64,000 nucleotides of DNA from Oscillospiraceae bacterium (GTDB taxonomy: Bacteria; Bacillota_A; Clostridia; Oscillospirales; WRJC01). The stretch lies in contig WRJC01000006.1 of the NCBI GenBank assembly GCA_009782405.1, forward strand, positions 33,791 through 97,790. The letters are read 5' to 3'. The translations under genes and the position numbers were made by a program. Below are positions 24,718 through 32,856 of this stretch, piece by piece (the first letter of the stretch is position 1; each line of letters begins with the position of its first letter). Below the pieces are notes generated by a model that saw only the letters and a program-made list of their open reading frames with translations, searched no databases and was not told the DNA's origin.

Positions 24718-25725
24718 CTACAGCATTCTTTTCGGCGTAAATTTTTTTGGGTTTGCGGGGGCATTCTTCGAATTTTCGTGCCTTTCGTAAGCCAGTATTA
24801 TTTTTTGCACGAGTCTGTGGCGCACCACGTCCCTTTCGGTGAAATAGTGCACGGCTATGTCGTCTATGTTCCTTAAAATTTTCACCGCCTCGATGAGCCC
24901 GCTCTTGGTGTCGCGGGGCAGGTCGATCTGGGTTATGTCCCCTGTGACTATCGCCTTGGAATTAAAGCCCAACCGCGTCAAAAACATTTTCATCTGGGCA
25001 GGGGTGGTGTTTTGCGCCTCGTCCAATATGACAAAAGAATCGTCCAGTGTGCGGCCCCTCATATAGGCCAAGGGCGCGATTTCTATTATGTTGCGTTCGG
25101 TGTACTTTTGGTAGCCTTCATAGCTAAGCATTTCATAGAGCGCGTCGTACAAGGGCCGCAGGTAGGGGTCTATCTTGTTTTGCAGGTCGCCGGGCAGAAA
25201 CCCGAGCTTCTCGCCCGCTTCCACCGCCGGGCGGGTCAGGATGATTTTGGCGACTTTTTTGCTTTTCAGGGCGGCCACCGCCATGGCCACCGCCAAGAAG
25301 GTCTTGCCGGTGCCGGCGGGGCCCACGCCGAAAACCACGGTGTTTTTCTTTATGGCTTCCACGTAGCTTTTCTGGCCGACCGTTTTGGCTTTTATCGGCT
25401 TGCCCCTCGAGGTTATGCATACGCAGTCGTTGTCGAGGCTCGCCAGCTCGCTTTTTTTGCCGTCGCAAATCATCGACATCGCATAGCTGATATTCTGTTC
25501 GGTCAGGATTTCGTTGAAGCCGAGCAGGTTCATGAGATAGTCTATGGTGCCCGCCGCCTTTTTGACGTCTTCCTCGGATTCGCCCAAAATCTTTATTTTC
25601 CCGCCGTCCTGGTTTGAGATTTTCACCTTGAACTCGTTTTCTATCGCCTCGGTGTTGCAATCCAGCTCCCCGAAAAGGTAGGGGATTTTGTCCGGATGCT
25701 TTACATCTATGTATTGTTCCGTCAT
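24718..25725 (-). CDS. PhoH family ATPase
   Basis: A 335-residue PhoH-like protein: an N-terminal KH-like region (FKVKISNQDGGKIKILGE), a RGKPIKAKTVGQKSYVEAI linker and the P-loop G135-PAGTGK-T142, then ILTRPAVEAGEKLGFLPGD, PLAYMRGRTLDDSFVILDEA (Walker B) and IVTGDITQIDLP. PhoH proteins are cytoplasmic ATPases linked to RNA metabolism and often lie beside ybeY. Here the usual ybeY partner is absent downstream; the TerB-type promoter begins right after the stop. GGAGG lies 15 bases from the ATG, farther than usual, and no other start is in frame nearby. Confidence 0.94.
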   Translation of the reverse strand: MTEQYIDVKHPDKIPYLFGELDCNTEAIENEFKVKISNQDGGKIKILGESEEDVKKAAGTIDYLMNLLGFNEILTEQNISYAMSMICDGKKSELASLDNDCVCITSRGKPIKAKTVGQKSYVEAIKKNTVVFGVGPAGTGKTFLAVAMAVAALKSKKVAKIILTRPAVEAGEKLGFLPGDLQNKIDPYLRPLYDALYEMLSYEGYQKYTERNIIEIAPLAYMRGRTLDDSFVILDEAQNTTPAQMKMFLTRLGFNSKAIVTGDITQIDLPRDTKSGLIEAVKILRNIDDIAVHYFTERDVVRHRLVQKIILAYERHENSKNAPANPKKFTPKRML

Positions 25726-25907
25726 TATTGTTTTACTTTGCCTCCGTAATAAATTTTGTTTTCCACAAGTATATTATACAGATTTTTTGCAAAATTGCAA
25801 TATCTTTTTTGCCATTATATTAATTGTTCTAAAAAAATTCAAAAAACCGAAAAAAATAGGGTGTACAATGGAAACCATGAAATATAATTCAGGAGGCGGA
25901 GGATTTT

Positions 25908-26120
25908 ATGAATGCGAACATCGAGAGCGTGATAGAGGAAAAATGCTGCTATTGCGAAAACGCCTCGCCCATACGCGAGACGAGCGGGTATATATGCAAG
26001 AAAAAGGGGATTGTCAGCTATAATTTCAAATGCAGGAAGTTTGCCTTCGACCCGATCAAGCTTTCCCCCATGCTGCCCGCCAGCCCCATGGAATTTTCCC
26101 CGGAAGATTTTAAAATATAG
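25908..26120 (+). CDS. Small Cys-rich conserved protein
   Basis: A 70-residue protein with CCYC early, a single Cys in GYICKKKGIV and a last one in YNFKCRKFAFDP, arranged like a small zinc-binding knuckle. This CxxC...C...C layout with a RKFxFDP ending occurs in short clostridial proteins of unknown function. The ATG follows two good ribosome-binding sequences (AGGAGG and GGAGGA). The mscL gene follows within about 10 bp, so the two may be co-transcribed. The cysteines probably hold a zinc or iron ion; no reaction can be assigned. Confidence 0.7.
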   Translation: MNANIESVIEEKCCYCENASPIRETSGYICKKKGIVSYNFKCRKFAFDPIKLSPMLPASPMEFSPEDFKI

Positions 26121-26129
26121 GTGGAGGAG

Positions 26130-26624
26130 ATGAAAAAAATGTTCGACGATTTCAAAAAATTCGCATTCAAGGGCAATGTGATGGACATGGCGATCGGCGT
26201 GATCATAGGCGGGGCATTCGGGAAAATAGTGACCTCCCTGGTAAACGACATGATCATGCCGCTGTTGACGCTGTTGACGGGGAAGATAAAGTTTGAAAAC
26301 CTCTTTGTCGCGCTCAACGGGGAAAGCTACGAAACGGCGGAGGCGGCCGCGGAGGCCGGGGCCGCGACGATCAATTACGGGATGTTCATTATTTCCGTGA
26401 TCGATTTCCTCATAATCGCCGCGTCGATATTCATCGTGATGAAGCAGATAAACAAAATATCGAAGAAATTCGCAAAAAAAACGGAGGAGGCGCCCCCCGC
26501 CGCCAAGGACTGCCCCTTTTGCAAAAGCCCGATTCACATAGAGGCCACAAGGTGCCCGAACTGCACCTCGAAGATAGAAGCGGCCGGGCCGCCCGAAGGA
26601 GCGGCAGCCGAAAATGCAGAGTAA
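26130..26624 (+). CDS. mscL: Large-conductance mechanosensitive channel with C-terminal zinc ribbon
   Basis: A 164-residue Msc[35 protein letters not shown] covers the first helix in outline, a periplasmic loop follows, then the second helix [22 protein letters not shown]. After the cytoplasmic helix comes CPFC...CPNC, a zinc ribbon absent from E. coli MscL but found in some Firmicutes. MscL forms a pentameric pore that opens on sudden osmotic down-shock. Several starts are possible (GTG 26121, ATG 26130, ATG 26139); 26130 gives the MKK-start common in Clostridia, though GGAGG then lies only two bases away. Confidence 0.9.
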   Translation: MKKMFDDFKKFAFKGNVMDMAIGVIIGGAFGKIVTSLVNDMIMPLLTLLTGKIKFENLFVALNGESYETAEAAAEAGAATINYGMFIISVIDFLIIAASIFIVMKQINKISKKFAKKTEEAPPAAKDCPFCKSPIHIEATRCPNCTSKIEAAGPPEGAAAENAE

Positions 26625-27270
26625 GCCCGTAAAAAACATTGCGGTGTTCGTCTCGGGCGGGGGCACGAACCTCGGGGCGCTCATCGAGGCGATCAAAGCA
26701 GGGAAGATAGCAAACGGGCAAATATCGCTCGTCGTTTCCAGCAAAAGCGACGCCTATGCGCTGATCCGCGCAAATCAAAACGGCATTCCGGCAAAAATCG
26801 TGGAACGCAAAAAATATCCCGACGAAAAGCAGTATTCGGAAAAAATCCTCGAAACAATCAAACCCTACGACATAGACCTGATCGTGCTCGCGGGGTTCAT
26901 GTCCGTTTTGTCCGGGGATTTCGTGAAACTCTACGAAAACAAAATCATGAACACGCATCCGACGCTGATCCCGGCATTTTGCGGAAAGGGATGGTACGGG
27001 CTGAAAGTCCACGAAAAGGTTTTGGAGAGCGGAGTCAAGCTGAGCGGCGCGACCGTGCATTTCGCCAATGAAATCACCGATGGAGGGCCGATCATCCTGC
27101 AAAAGGCGGCTGAAGTCAAAGAGGACGACACGCCGGAAAGCCTGCAGCGGCGCATCATGGCGGAATGCGAGCATGTAATATTGGCCGAAGCGGTGCACCT
27201 GTTCTGCGACGGCCGCCTCGAAGTCAAAGAAAACAAGGTGTATATAAAAAGCGGGAGGGCAAATCAATGA
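26614..27270 (+). CDS. purN: Phosphoribosylglycinamide formyltransferase
   Basis: A 218-residue PurN that transfers a formyl group from 10-formyltetrahydrofolate to GAR in purine synthesis. Signs include [17 protein letters not shown] at the N-terminus, the catalytic region [12 protein letters not shown] and [26 protein letters not shown], and [20 protein letters not shown]. The Asn-His-Asp triad positions are present. The gene overlaps mscL by 11 bp at its start and purH by 4 bp at its end, so it is in one transcript with purH and purD. The length is normal. Confidence 0.96.
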   Translation: MQSKPVKNIAVFVSGGGTNLGALIEAIKAGKIANGQISLVVSSKSDAYALIRANQNGIPAKIVERKKYPDEKQYSEKILETIKPYDIDLIVLAGFMSVLSGDFVKLYENKIMNTHPTLIPAFCGKGWYGLKVHEKVLESGVKLSGATVHFANEITDGGPIILQKAAEVKEDDTPESLQRRIMAECEHVILAEAVHLFCDGRLEVKENKVYIKSGRANQ

Positions 27271-28820
27271 AAAAAAGGGCGCTGATCAGCACATCGGACA
27301 AAACGGGGATAGCGGAATTCGCGAAAATTTTGGCGGATTTAAACTACGAGATAATATCGACCGGCGGCACGCAAAAAGCTTTGGAAGAGGCCGGCCTCGA
27401 TGTCACAAACATCTCCGAAGTCACGGGGTTCCCGGAATGCTTGGACGGGCGGGTGAAAACGCTCGACCCGAAGATCCATGCGGGGATTTTGGCGATGCGC
27501 GAAAGTCCGGAGCATATGGAGCAGCTAAAAAACCTGAACGTCAAAACCATCGACATGGTCGTGGCGAACCTGTACCCTTTCAAACAGACCATAACAAAAG
27601 AGCCGCCGGTTCCGCTCGGCGAGGCGATAGAGCAAATAGACATAGGGGGGCCCGCCATGCTGCGCTCCGCCGCGAAAAACCGGCAGGACGTGGTTGTCGT
27701 CGTTGACCCGAAAGATTACGGCTTGGTCGCCGCGCAGATAAAAGAAAACGGGGAAGTGGGCAAAGAGATGAAATTGCAGCTCGCATACAAAGTTTTCGAG
27801 CATACATCGGCATACGACGCTTTGATCGCCGAATATTTGCGCAAAACCTCAAATTCGGACAAATTCCCGGAAAAATTGACGTTCACGTACGAAAAAGCTG
27901 CAGAGATGCGCTACGGCGAAAACCCACACCAGCGCGGGGCTTTCTACAAGGAGATCGGCGGGCTTTCGGGCAGCATCGCGAGCGCAGTCCAGCTGCACGG
28001 CAAGGAGATGTCTTATCTGAACTACAACGACGCGAACGGCGCGATAGAATTGCTCAAAGAATTTTCGCCGGATGAGCCCGCCGCCGTCGCAGTCAAGCAC
28101 GCCACTCCGTGCGGGGTGGGAACCGGCGAGACGATTTGCCGGGCGTATGTAAACGCATATGAAGCCGACCCCGTCTCGATTTACGGGGGCATAGTGGCGC
28201 TAAACCAAGAAGTCGGCGAAGAAGCCGCAACCGAAATGGCAAAAACCCCGCTCGACATAATAATCGCCCCCGCGTACAGCGAGGCCGCATTTGAAATATT
28301 GGCGAAAAAGAAAAATGTCAGGATACTCAGACTCGAAAACATAGCTAAACCCAACACAAAGGATATGTACGACATGAAAAAAGTGCCGGGGGGTCTTTTG
28401 GTGCAGGAATTCAACGCCGATTTTATCGACGAATCGCTGCTTGAAACCGTGACGAAAAGACCGCCTTCGGAGGATGAAATGCAAAAATTGCTGTTTGCCT
28501 TCAAGGTGGTCAAGCACACAAAATCAAACGCCATAGTCCTGGCGCAAAAGAACGCCACAACCGGAATAGGCCCGGGGCAGACCAACAGGGTGGGCGCGCT
28601 CGAAATCGCGGCAAAATACGCGGGCGAAAAAGCGGCGGGCTCGGTTATGGCCTCCGACGCTTTTTTCCCGTTTTCGGATTGCGTGGAACTCGCCCATAAA
28701 ATCGGGGTGACAGCGATCATACAGCCGGGAGGTTCGATACGCGATCAGGATTCGATAGATATGTGCGACAGCTGCGGGATCTCGATGGTGTTCACCGGCA
28801 TTCGGCATTTCAAACATTAA
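27267..28820 (+). CDS. purH: Bifunctional AICAR formyltransferase/IMP cyclohydrolase
   Basis: A 517-residue PurH carrying the last two steps to IMP. The N-terminal cyclohydrolase part has STSDKTGIAEFAKIL, STGGTQKALEEAG and GRVKTLDPKIHAGILA; the C-terminal transformylase has RYGENPHQRGAFYKE, AVAVKHATPCGVGTGE and FPFSDCVELAHKIGVTAIIQPGGS. I start at ATG 27267, eight bases after GGGAGG and overlapping the purN stop as ATGA; an upstream in-frame ATG at 27165 lies inside purN and is not plausible. The length matches the family. Confidence 0.97.
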   Translation: MKKRALISTSDKTGIAEFAKILADLNYEIISTGGTQKALEEAGLDVTNISEVTGFPECLDGRVKTLDPKIHAGILAMRESPEHMEQLKNLNVKTIDMVVANLYPFKQTITKEPPVPLGEAIEQIDIGGPAMLRSAAKNRQDVVVVVDPKDYGLVAAQIKENGEVGKEMKLQLAYKVFEHTSAYDALIAEYLRKTSNSDKFPEKLTFTYEKAAEMRYGENPHQRGAFYKEIGGLSGSIASAVQLHGKEMSYLNYNDANGAIELLKEFSPDEPAAVAVKHATPCGVGTGETICRAYVNAYEADPVSIYGGIVALNQEVGEEAATEMAKTPLDIIIAPAYSEAAFEILAKKKNVRILRLENIAKPNTKDMYDMKKVPGGLLVQEFNADFIDESLLETVTKRPPSEDEMQKLLFAFKVVKHTKSNAIVLAQKNATTGIGPGQTNRVGALEIAAKYAGEKAAGSVMASDAFFPFSDCVELAHKIGVTAIIQPGGSIRDQDSIDMCDSCGISMVFTGIRHFKH

Positions 28821-28836
28821 AGCGGGGGTTTTTTTA

Positions 28837-30105
28837 ATGAAAATATTGGTGGTCGGCGGCGGCGGCAGGGAGCACGCCATAATCAAAAAATTGTCCGAAA
28901 GCAAAACTAAGCCCGAACTGTTCGCAGTCCCCGGAAACGGGGGGATTTCAAAGATTGCGAAATGCTTTGATTTCAAGGCGACCGACATAAAAAACATAAC
29001 GGAGCTGACAAAAAAAGAAAAATTCGATCTGGTTTTTGTGGCAAGCGACGACCCGCTGGCCATAGGGTTGGTCGACGAAATCGAGAAAATCGGCGCCCGG
29101 GCTTTCGGGCCGGTGAAAAAGGCCGCGGAAATCGAATGGAGCAAAGTGTTTTCGAAGGCGCTGATGAAAAAATACAATATCCCGACAGCCGATTACGAAA
29201 CTTTCGGTGATTTCGAAAGCGCGGCGAATTATGTCAAAAGCCGCGTAAAATTTCCGCTCTGGATAAAGTCCGACGGGCTGGCTTTGGGCAAAGGGGCGAT
29301 CCGCGCGGAGGACGAAGCCGGGGCGGTCGGCATCCTGACGGAGATCATGCAAAACAAAAAGTTCGGGGATTCGGGAAAAAACGTGATCATCGAGCAAGAA
29401 TTGACCGGGCGGGAAATCACCGTCCTGGCGTTTTGCGACGGAAAAACGTTGAAGCCCATGGTTTCCTCCCAAGACCACAAAAGGGCGCTTGACGGCGACA
29501 AGGGCGAAAACACCGGCGGGATGGGCGCCTTTTGCCCATCTGAAATCTATACGAAAGAAATCGCGGACGAGTGCATGGAAAAAATCTACCTGCCCACGGT
29601 AAGGGCGATGCAAAAAGAGGGCAGAAAATACAAGGGCATAATCTATTTTCAACTGATATTGACCCCTGAAGGCGCAAAGGTGATCGAATACAACTCGCGT
29701 TTCGGCGACCCCGAGGCGCAAGTGGTGCTGCCTATGCTCAAAACGGATTTTTTGGACATCATCGACGCGATAATAGACGAAAGGCTCGATGAAATCGAGA
29801 TAGAATGGGAAGACGGCGCGGCGGTGTGCGTGGTTTTGGCGTCGGGCGGCTATCCGGGAAAATACGCGAAGGGATATCCGATAACGGGAATAGGGGAAGC
29901 CGAAAAAATCGACGGGATCACGGTATATCACGCGGGGACCGCGCCCGATGGGGACGGCGGCTTCCTGACTTTTGGAGGGCGGGTCCTGGGCGTTGGCTCA
30001 GTTGACAGAGATTTGCCCTCCGCGATAAAAAAAGCATACAGGGCAATCGGCAAAATCAGCTTTGCCGATATGTTTTACAGGAAAGACATAGGGGCAAAAA
30101 AATAG
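28837..30105 (+). CDS. purD: Phosphoribosylamine-glycine ligase
   Basis: A 422-residue PurD of the ATP-grasp family that joins phosphoribosylamine and glycine to give GAR. KILVVGGGGREHAIIKKL forms the N-terminal nucleotide fold; SDGLALGKGAI and SQDHKRALDGDKGENTGGMGAF line the ATP-grasp site, and YNSRFGDPEAQVVLPML gives the metal-binding residues. It lies 16 bp after purH with a G-rich ribosome site, giving purN-purH-purD in one run; the other pur genes are elsewhere. A flavoprotein gene follows after 2 bp. Confidence 0.97.
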   Translation: MKILVVGGGGREHAIIKKLSESKTKPELFAVPGNGGISKIAKCFDFKATDIKNITELTKKEKFDLVFVASDDPLAIGLVDEIEKIGARAFGPVKKAAEIEWSKVFSKALMKKYNIPTADYETFGDFESAANYVKSRVKFPLWIKSDGLALGKGAIRAEDEAGAVGILTEIMQNKKFGDSGKNVIIEQELTGREITVLAFCDGKTLKPMVSSQDHKRALDGDKGENTGGMGAFCPSEIYTKEIADECMEKIYLPTVRAMQKEGRKYKGIIYFQLILTPEGAKVIEYNSRFGDPEAQVVLPMLKTDFLDIIDAIIDERLDEIEIEWEDGAAVCVVLASGGYPGKYAKGYPITGIGEAEKIDGITVYHAGTAPDGDGGFLTFGGRVLGVGSVDRDLPSAIKKAYRAIGKISFADMFYRKDIGAKK

Positions 30106-30107
30106 GG

Positions 30108-31340
30108 ATGGGCAAAAAAATCGCGGTGGTCGGTGGCGGGGCAGCCGGGCTCATGGCCGCAGGCGAGGCCGCAAGGGGGGGAGCGGAGGTCACGCTCTTC
30201 GAAAAAAACGAAAAACTCGGCAAAAAGCTGGCGATAACCGGCAAGGGCAGGTGCAATGTCACAAACCTTTGCAAAACGGGCGAGTTTTTGGAAAATGTGG
30301 CGACCAATCCCAAATTTTTGCATTCGGCCATAAACTATTTCGGCCCTGCCGACTGCATAGATTTTTTTGAAGGCCTCGGGGTGGAGCTGAAAACGGAGCG
30401 CGGAAAAAGGGTGTTTCCAAAATCGGACAGCGCCTTTGAGATCGTGGATGCGCTGAAAAAGTTCGCCGGGAAAAGCGGGGCGAAAATGACTCATGCGGCA
30501 GTTGAAAAACTTGAGATCCGAAATTCAAAAATCGCCGGACTCTCTGCAGGCGGCCAAAAATATGATTTTGACTGCGTGATTTTGTGCACCGGCGGAGTTT
30601 CGTATCCAAAAACGGGTTCGACCGGCGACGGCCACAGATTGGCCAAAGAAGCCGGGCATGATATAGTGAAGCTGAAACCTTCGCTCGTGCCGCTCGAAAT
30701 CGAAGAAAAATTTTGCGCCGACGCGATGGGGCTGAGCTTGAAAAACGTCATACTGCGCGTGTACGACGGCGAAAAAGAAGTTTTCGGGGAGATGGGCGAA
30801 CTGCTTTTTTCGCATTTCGGAATTTCAGGGCCGCTGGCGCTCTCCGCTTCCTCGCATATGCGGGAAAAAAACGGCGGATACAAGATAAAATTGGACTTAA
30901 AGCCCGCTTTGGGCGAGGCGCAGCTCGACAAGAGGGTACTTGCGGATTTCGAAAAATACAAAAACAAAATGTTCAGGAATGCGCTGGATGACCTGCTGCC
31001 AAAAAAGCTGGTTCCCGTTTTCGTGGGAATATTGTCGGATTTCATAAATCCGGGGAAAAAAATAAACGAAATCACGAAAGCCGAGCGGGCAAAACTTGTC
31101 GGCCTCTTCAAGGATTTTCCCATGACTTTCAAAGCTTTCAGACCCATGGGCGAGGCGATAGTCACCTGCGGAGGCGTGAACACAGGCGAGATCCATCCGG
31201 GCAAAATGGAATCGAAATTGGTCGGCGGCCTGTATTTCGCGGGCGAGATAATCGACGTGGACGCCTATACCGGGGGGTTTAACCTGCAGATAGCGTTTTC
31301 CACCGGAAAACTCGCGGGAAAATGCGCCGCAGAAAGTTGA
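30108..31340 (+). CDS. NAD(P)/FAD-dependent oxidoreductase (HI0933/YhiN family)
   Basis: A 410-residue flavoprotein. The FAD-binding start is VVGGGAAGLMAAGEAARGGA, followed by GKKLAITGKGRCNVTN and, inside, CTGGVSYPKTGSTGDGHRLA; the C-terminal RPMGEAIVTCGGVNTGEI and GEIIDVDAYTGGFNLQIAFSTG complete the HI0933-like pattern, recently linked to BaiN-type enzymes. The reaction is not known, and reduction of unsaturated or steroid-like substrates is only one suggestion for the family. It follows purD by 2 bp, a common clostridial neighbour of cmk-plsC-ispH. Confidence 0.88.
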   Translation: MGKKIAVVGGGAAGLMAAGEAARGGAEVTLFEKNEKLGKKLAITGKGRCNVTNLCKTGEFLENVATNPKFLHSAINYFGPADCIDFFEGLGVELKTERGKRVFPKSDSAFEIVDALKKFAGKSGAKMTHAAVEKLEIRNSKIAGLSAGGQKYDFDCVILCTGGVSYPKTGSTGDGHRLAKEAGHDIVKLKPSLVPLEIEEKFCADAMGLSLKNVILRVYDGEKEVFGEMGELLFSHFGISGPLALSASSHMREKNGGYKIKLDLKPALGEAQLDKRVLADFEKYKNKMFRNALDDLLPKKLVPVFVGILSDFINPGKKINEITKAERAKLVGLFKDFPMTFKAFRPMGEAIVTCGGVNTGEIHPGKMESKLVGGLYFAGEIIDVDAYTGGFNLQIAFSTGKLAGKCAAES

Positions 31341-31502
31341 TTTTGCATCAAGGACGGCAAAATTTACACTAAATTAACAAATTTCTTATTTAATATCACT
31401 TTTAATGTGTAAATAAATAATGTATATTATAGAACGGCGGCGTTTGTTTTAATCGCCTGACATTGTTCGGCATACCGGACGTGGCATAAAGGAAGAATGC
31501 AA

Positions 31503-32222
31503 ATGAATGATCCCCTCAGCGGCAAAACCGACAAATTCTTCGCCATTGCGATAGATGGCCCTTCCGGCGCGGGAAAAAGCTCGCTTGCAAAAGATCTGGC
31601 AAAGAAGCTCGGTTTTTTGTATCTCGACACCGGGGCGCTGTACCGGACAGTGGGGCTGTATGTCTTTTTGGCGGGCGCGGGCGGCGGAGAAACCGAAAAA
31701 ATCGAGGAATTCGTCGATAGCGGGAAAATAGGGATAGAAGTGGCCTATGACGGCGAAGGGCAGAAAGTTTTCTTGAACGGATCGGACGTTTCCGGAAAAA
31801 TCAGGGAAAACATAATGTCGCAGTATGCCTCAGACGTTTCCAAAATACCGCGCGTGCGGGAATTTTTGCTTGAAACTCAAAGGCGGGCGGCAAAAAAAAA
31901 CAACATCATAATGGATGGCAGGGACATAGGCACGGTGATATTGCCGGATGCCGATGTGAAGATATTTTTGACCGCCGCCCCCGAAAAAAGAGCCCAAAGA
32001 AGGTGCGTGGAACTCGGAAGGAAAGGCGAAAAAGTCGATTGCGCGGCGATTTTGCGCGAGATAAACGATAGGGACGCCCAAGACTCGAACCGCGCGGCGG
32101 CTCCGCTGAAACCGGCGGCGGACGCAGTCGTATTGGACAATTCCGAACTCGACGCCCTCGGCACTTTGGAAGAGGCGCTCGGCATAATAAAAGGAAAATT
32201 GCCAGATGTCTGTATTCGGTAA
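31503..32222 (+). CDS. cmk: Cytidylate kinase
   Basis: A 239-residue CMP kinase: AIDGPSGAGKSSLAKDLAKKLG (P-loop), YLDTGALYRTVGLY, DGRDIGTVILPDADVKIFLTA and a lid region with RAQRR. It phosphorylates CMP and dCMP. GGAAG at 31491-31495 is seven bases from ATG 31503 and only one from ATG 31497, so I choose 31503. About 160 bp without a gene lies upstream; it is AT-rich, likely holds the promoter, and has a weak ATTTTGC/GCAAAAT stem after the flavoprotein stop. plsC overlaps the end by 17 bp. Confidence 0.95.
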   Translation: MNDPLSGKTDKFFAIAIDGPSGAGKSSLAKDLAKKLGFLYLDTGALYRTVGLYVFLAGAGGGETEKIEEFVDSGKIGIEVAYDGEGQKVFLNGSDVSGKIRENIMSQYASDVSKIPRVREFLLETQRRAAKKNNIIMDGRDIGTVILPDADVKIFLTAAPEKRAQRRCVELGRKGEKVDCAAILREINDRDAQDSNRAAAPLKPAADAVVLDNSELDALGTLEEALGIIKGKLPDVCIR

Positions 32223-32856
32223 CGTTCAAAAGAGCTTTGTGGCCGGATTTTTAAGGAAACTTTTCAGGGTCAGGGCCATAAATCCCGAAAACGAGCCTCC
32301 GGAAGGCGATGCGGCCGGGTATGTGGCTTGCATAAACCATTCATCAAACTGGGACCCGATAATAATAGGTGCGTGCATGCACCGCCCATTGCGGTATATG
32401 GCGAAATCCGAACTTTTCAAGGTTCCGCTCCTTGGTTCCCTGATCCGGGTTTTCGGGGCCTACCCGGTAAAAAGGGACACCGCCGACGTTTCGTCGATAA
32501 AGGCCACGATAGCCATGCTCGAAAAAGGGGAGCTGGTGGGGATGTACCCCCAGGGCCACAGGGCGAAGGGCGTCCATCCGGAAAAAATCACCCCGAAGAA
32601 CGGGGTCGCCATGGTGGCGTTCAAGGCCAAAACCGGCATATTGCCGATCACCGTCATATCAAAAGGCTACAAAATAAGGATGTTCCGCAAAACCATAGTG
32701 GTTTTCGGAAAATATATTCCCTTTGGGCAATTGGAAGAAATGGCGAAAGAAGAAGACGTAGGCGGCGTCGAACTGTATAAAAAAATAACGGAGAGGGTAT
32801 ACGGCGAAATTTTGGAAAACTACAGAAAATACGATACTTTGAATGAACGGGAATAA
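32206..32856 (+). CDS. plsC: 1-acyl-sn-glycerol-3-phosphate acyltransferase
   Basis: A 216-residue PlsC-type acyltransferase that adds the second acyl chain to lysophosphatidate at the membrane. The catalytic HX4D is NHSSNWD, and a further acyl-acceptor block reads GAYPVKRDT. The usual PEGTRS-like block appears as MYPQGHRAKG, with Gln in place of the common Glu, a departure worth noting. The length is normal. It overlaps cmk by 17 bp and ispH by 14 bp, a compact operon found in other Clostridia. Activity on a related lysophospholipid is possible. Confidence 0.9.
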   Translation: MSVFGNVQKSFVAGFLRKLFRVRAINPENEPPEGDAAGYVACINHSSNWDPIIIGACMHRPLRYMAKSELFKVPLLGSLIRVFGAYPVKRDTADVSSIKATIAMLEKGELVGMYPQGHRAKGVHPEKITPKNGVAMVAFKAKTGILPITVISKGYKIRMFRKTIVVFGKYIPFGQLEEMAKEEDVGGVELYKKITERVYGEILENYRKYDTLNERE

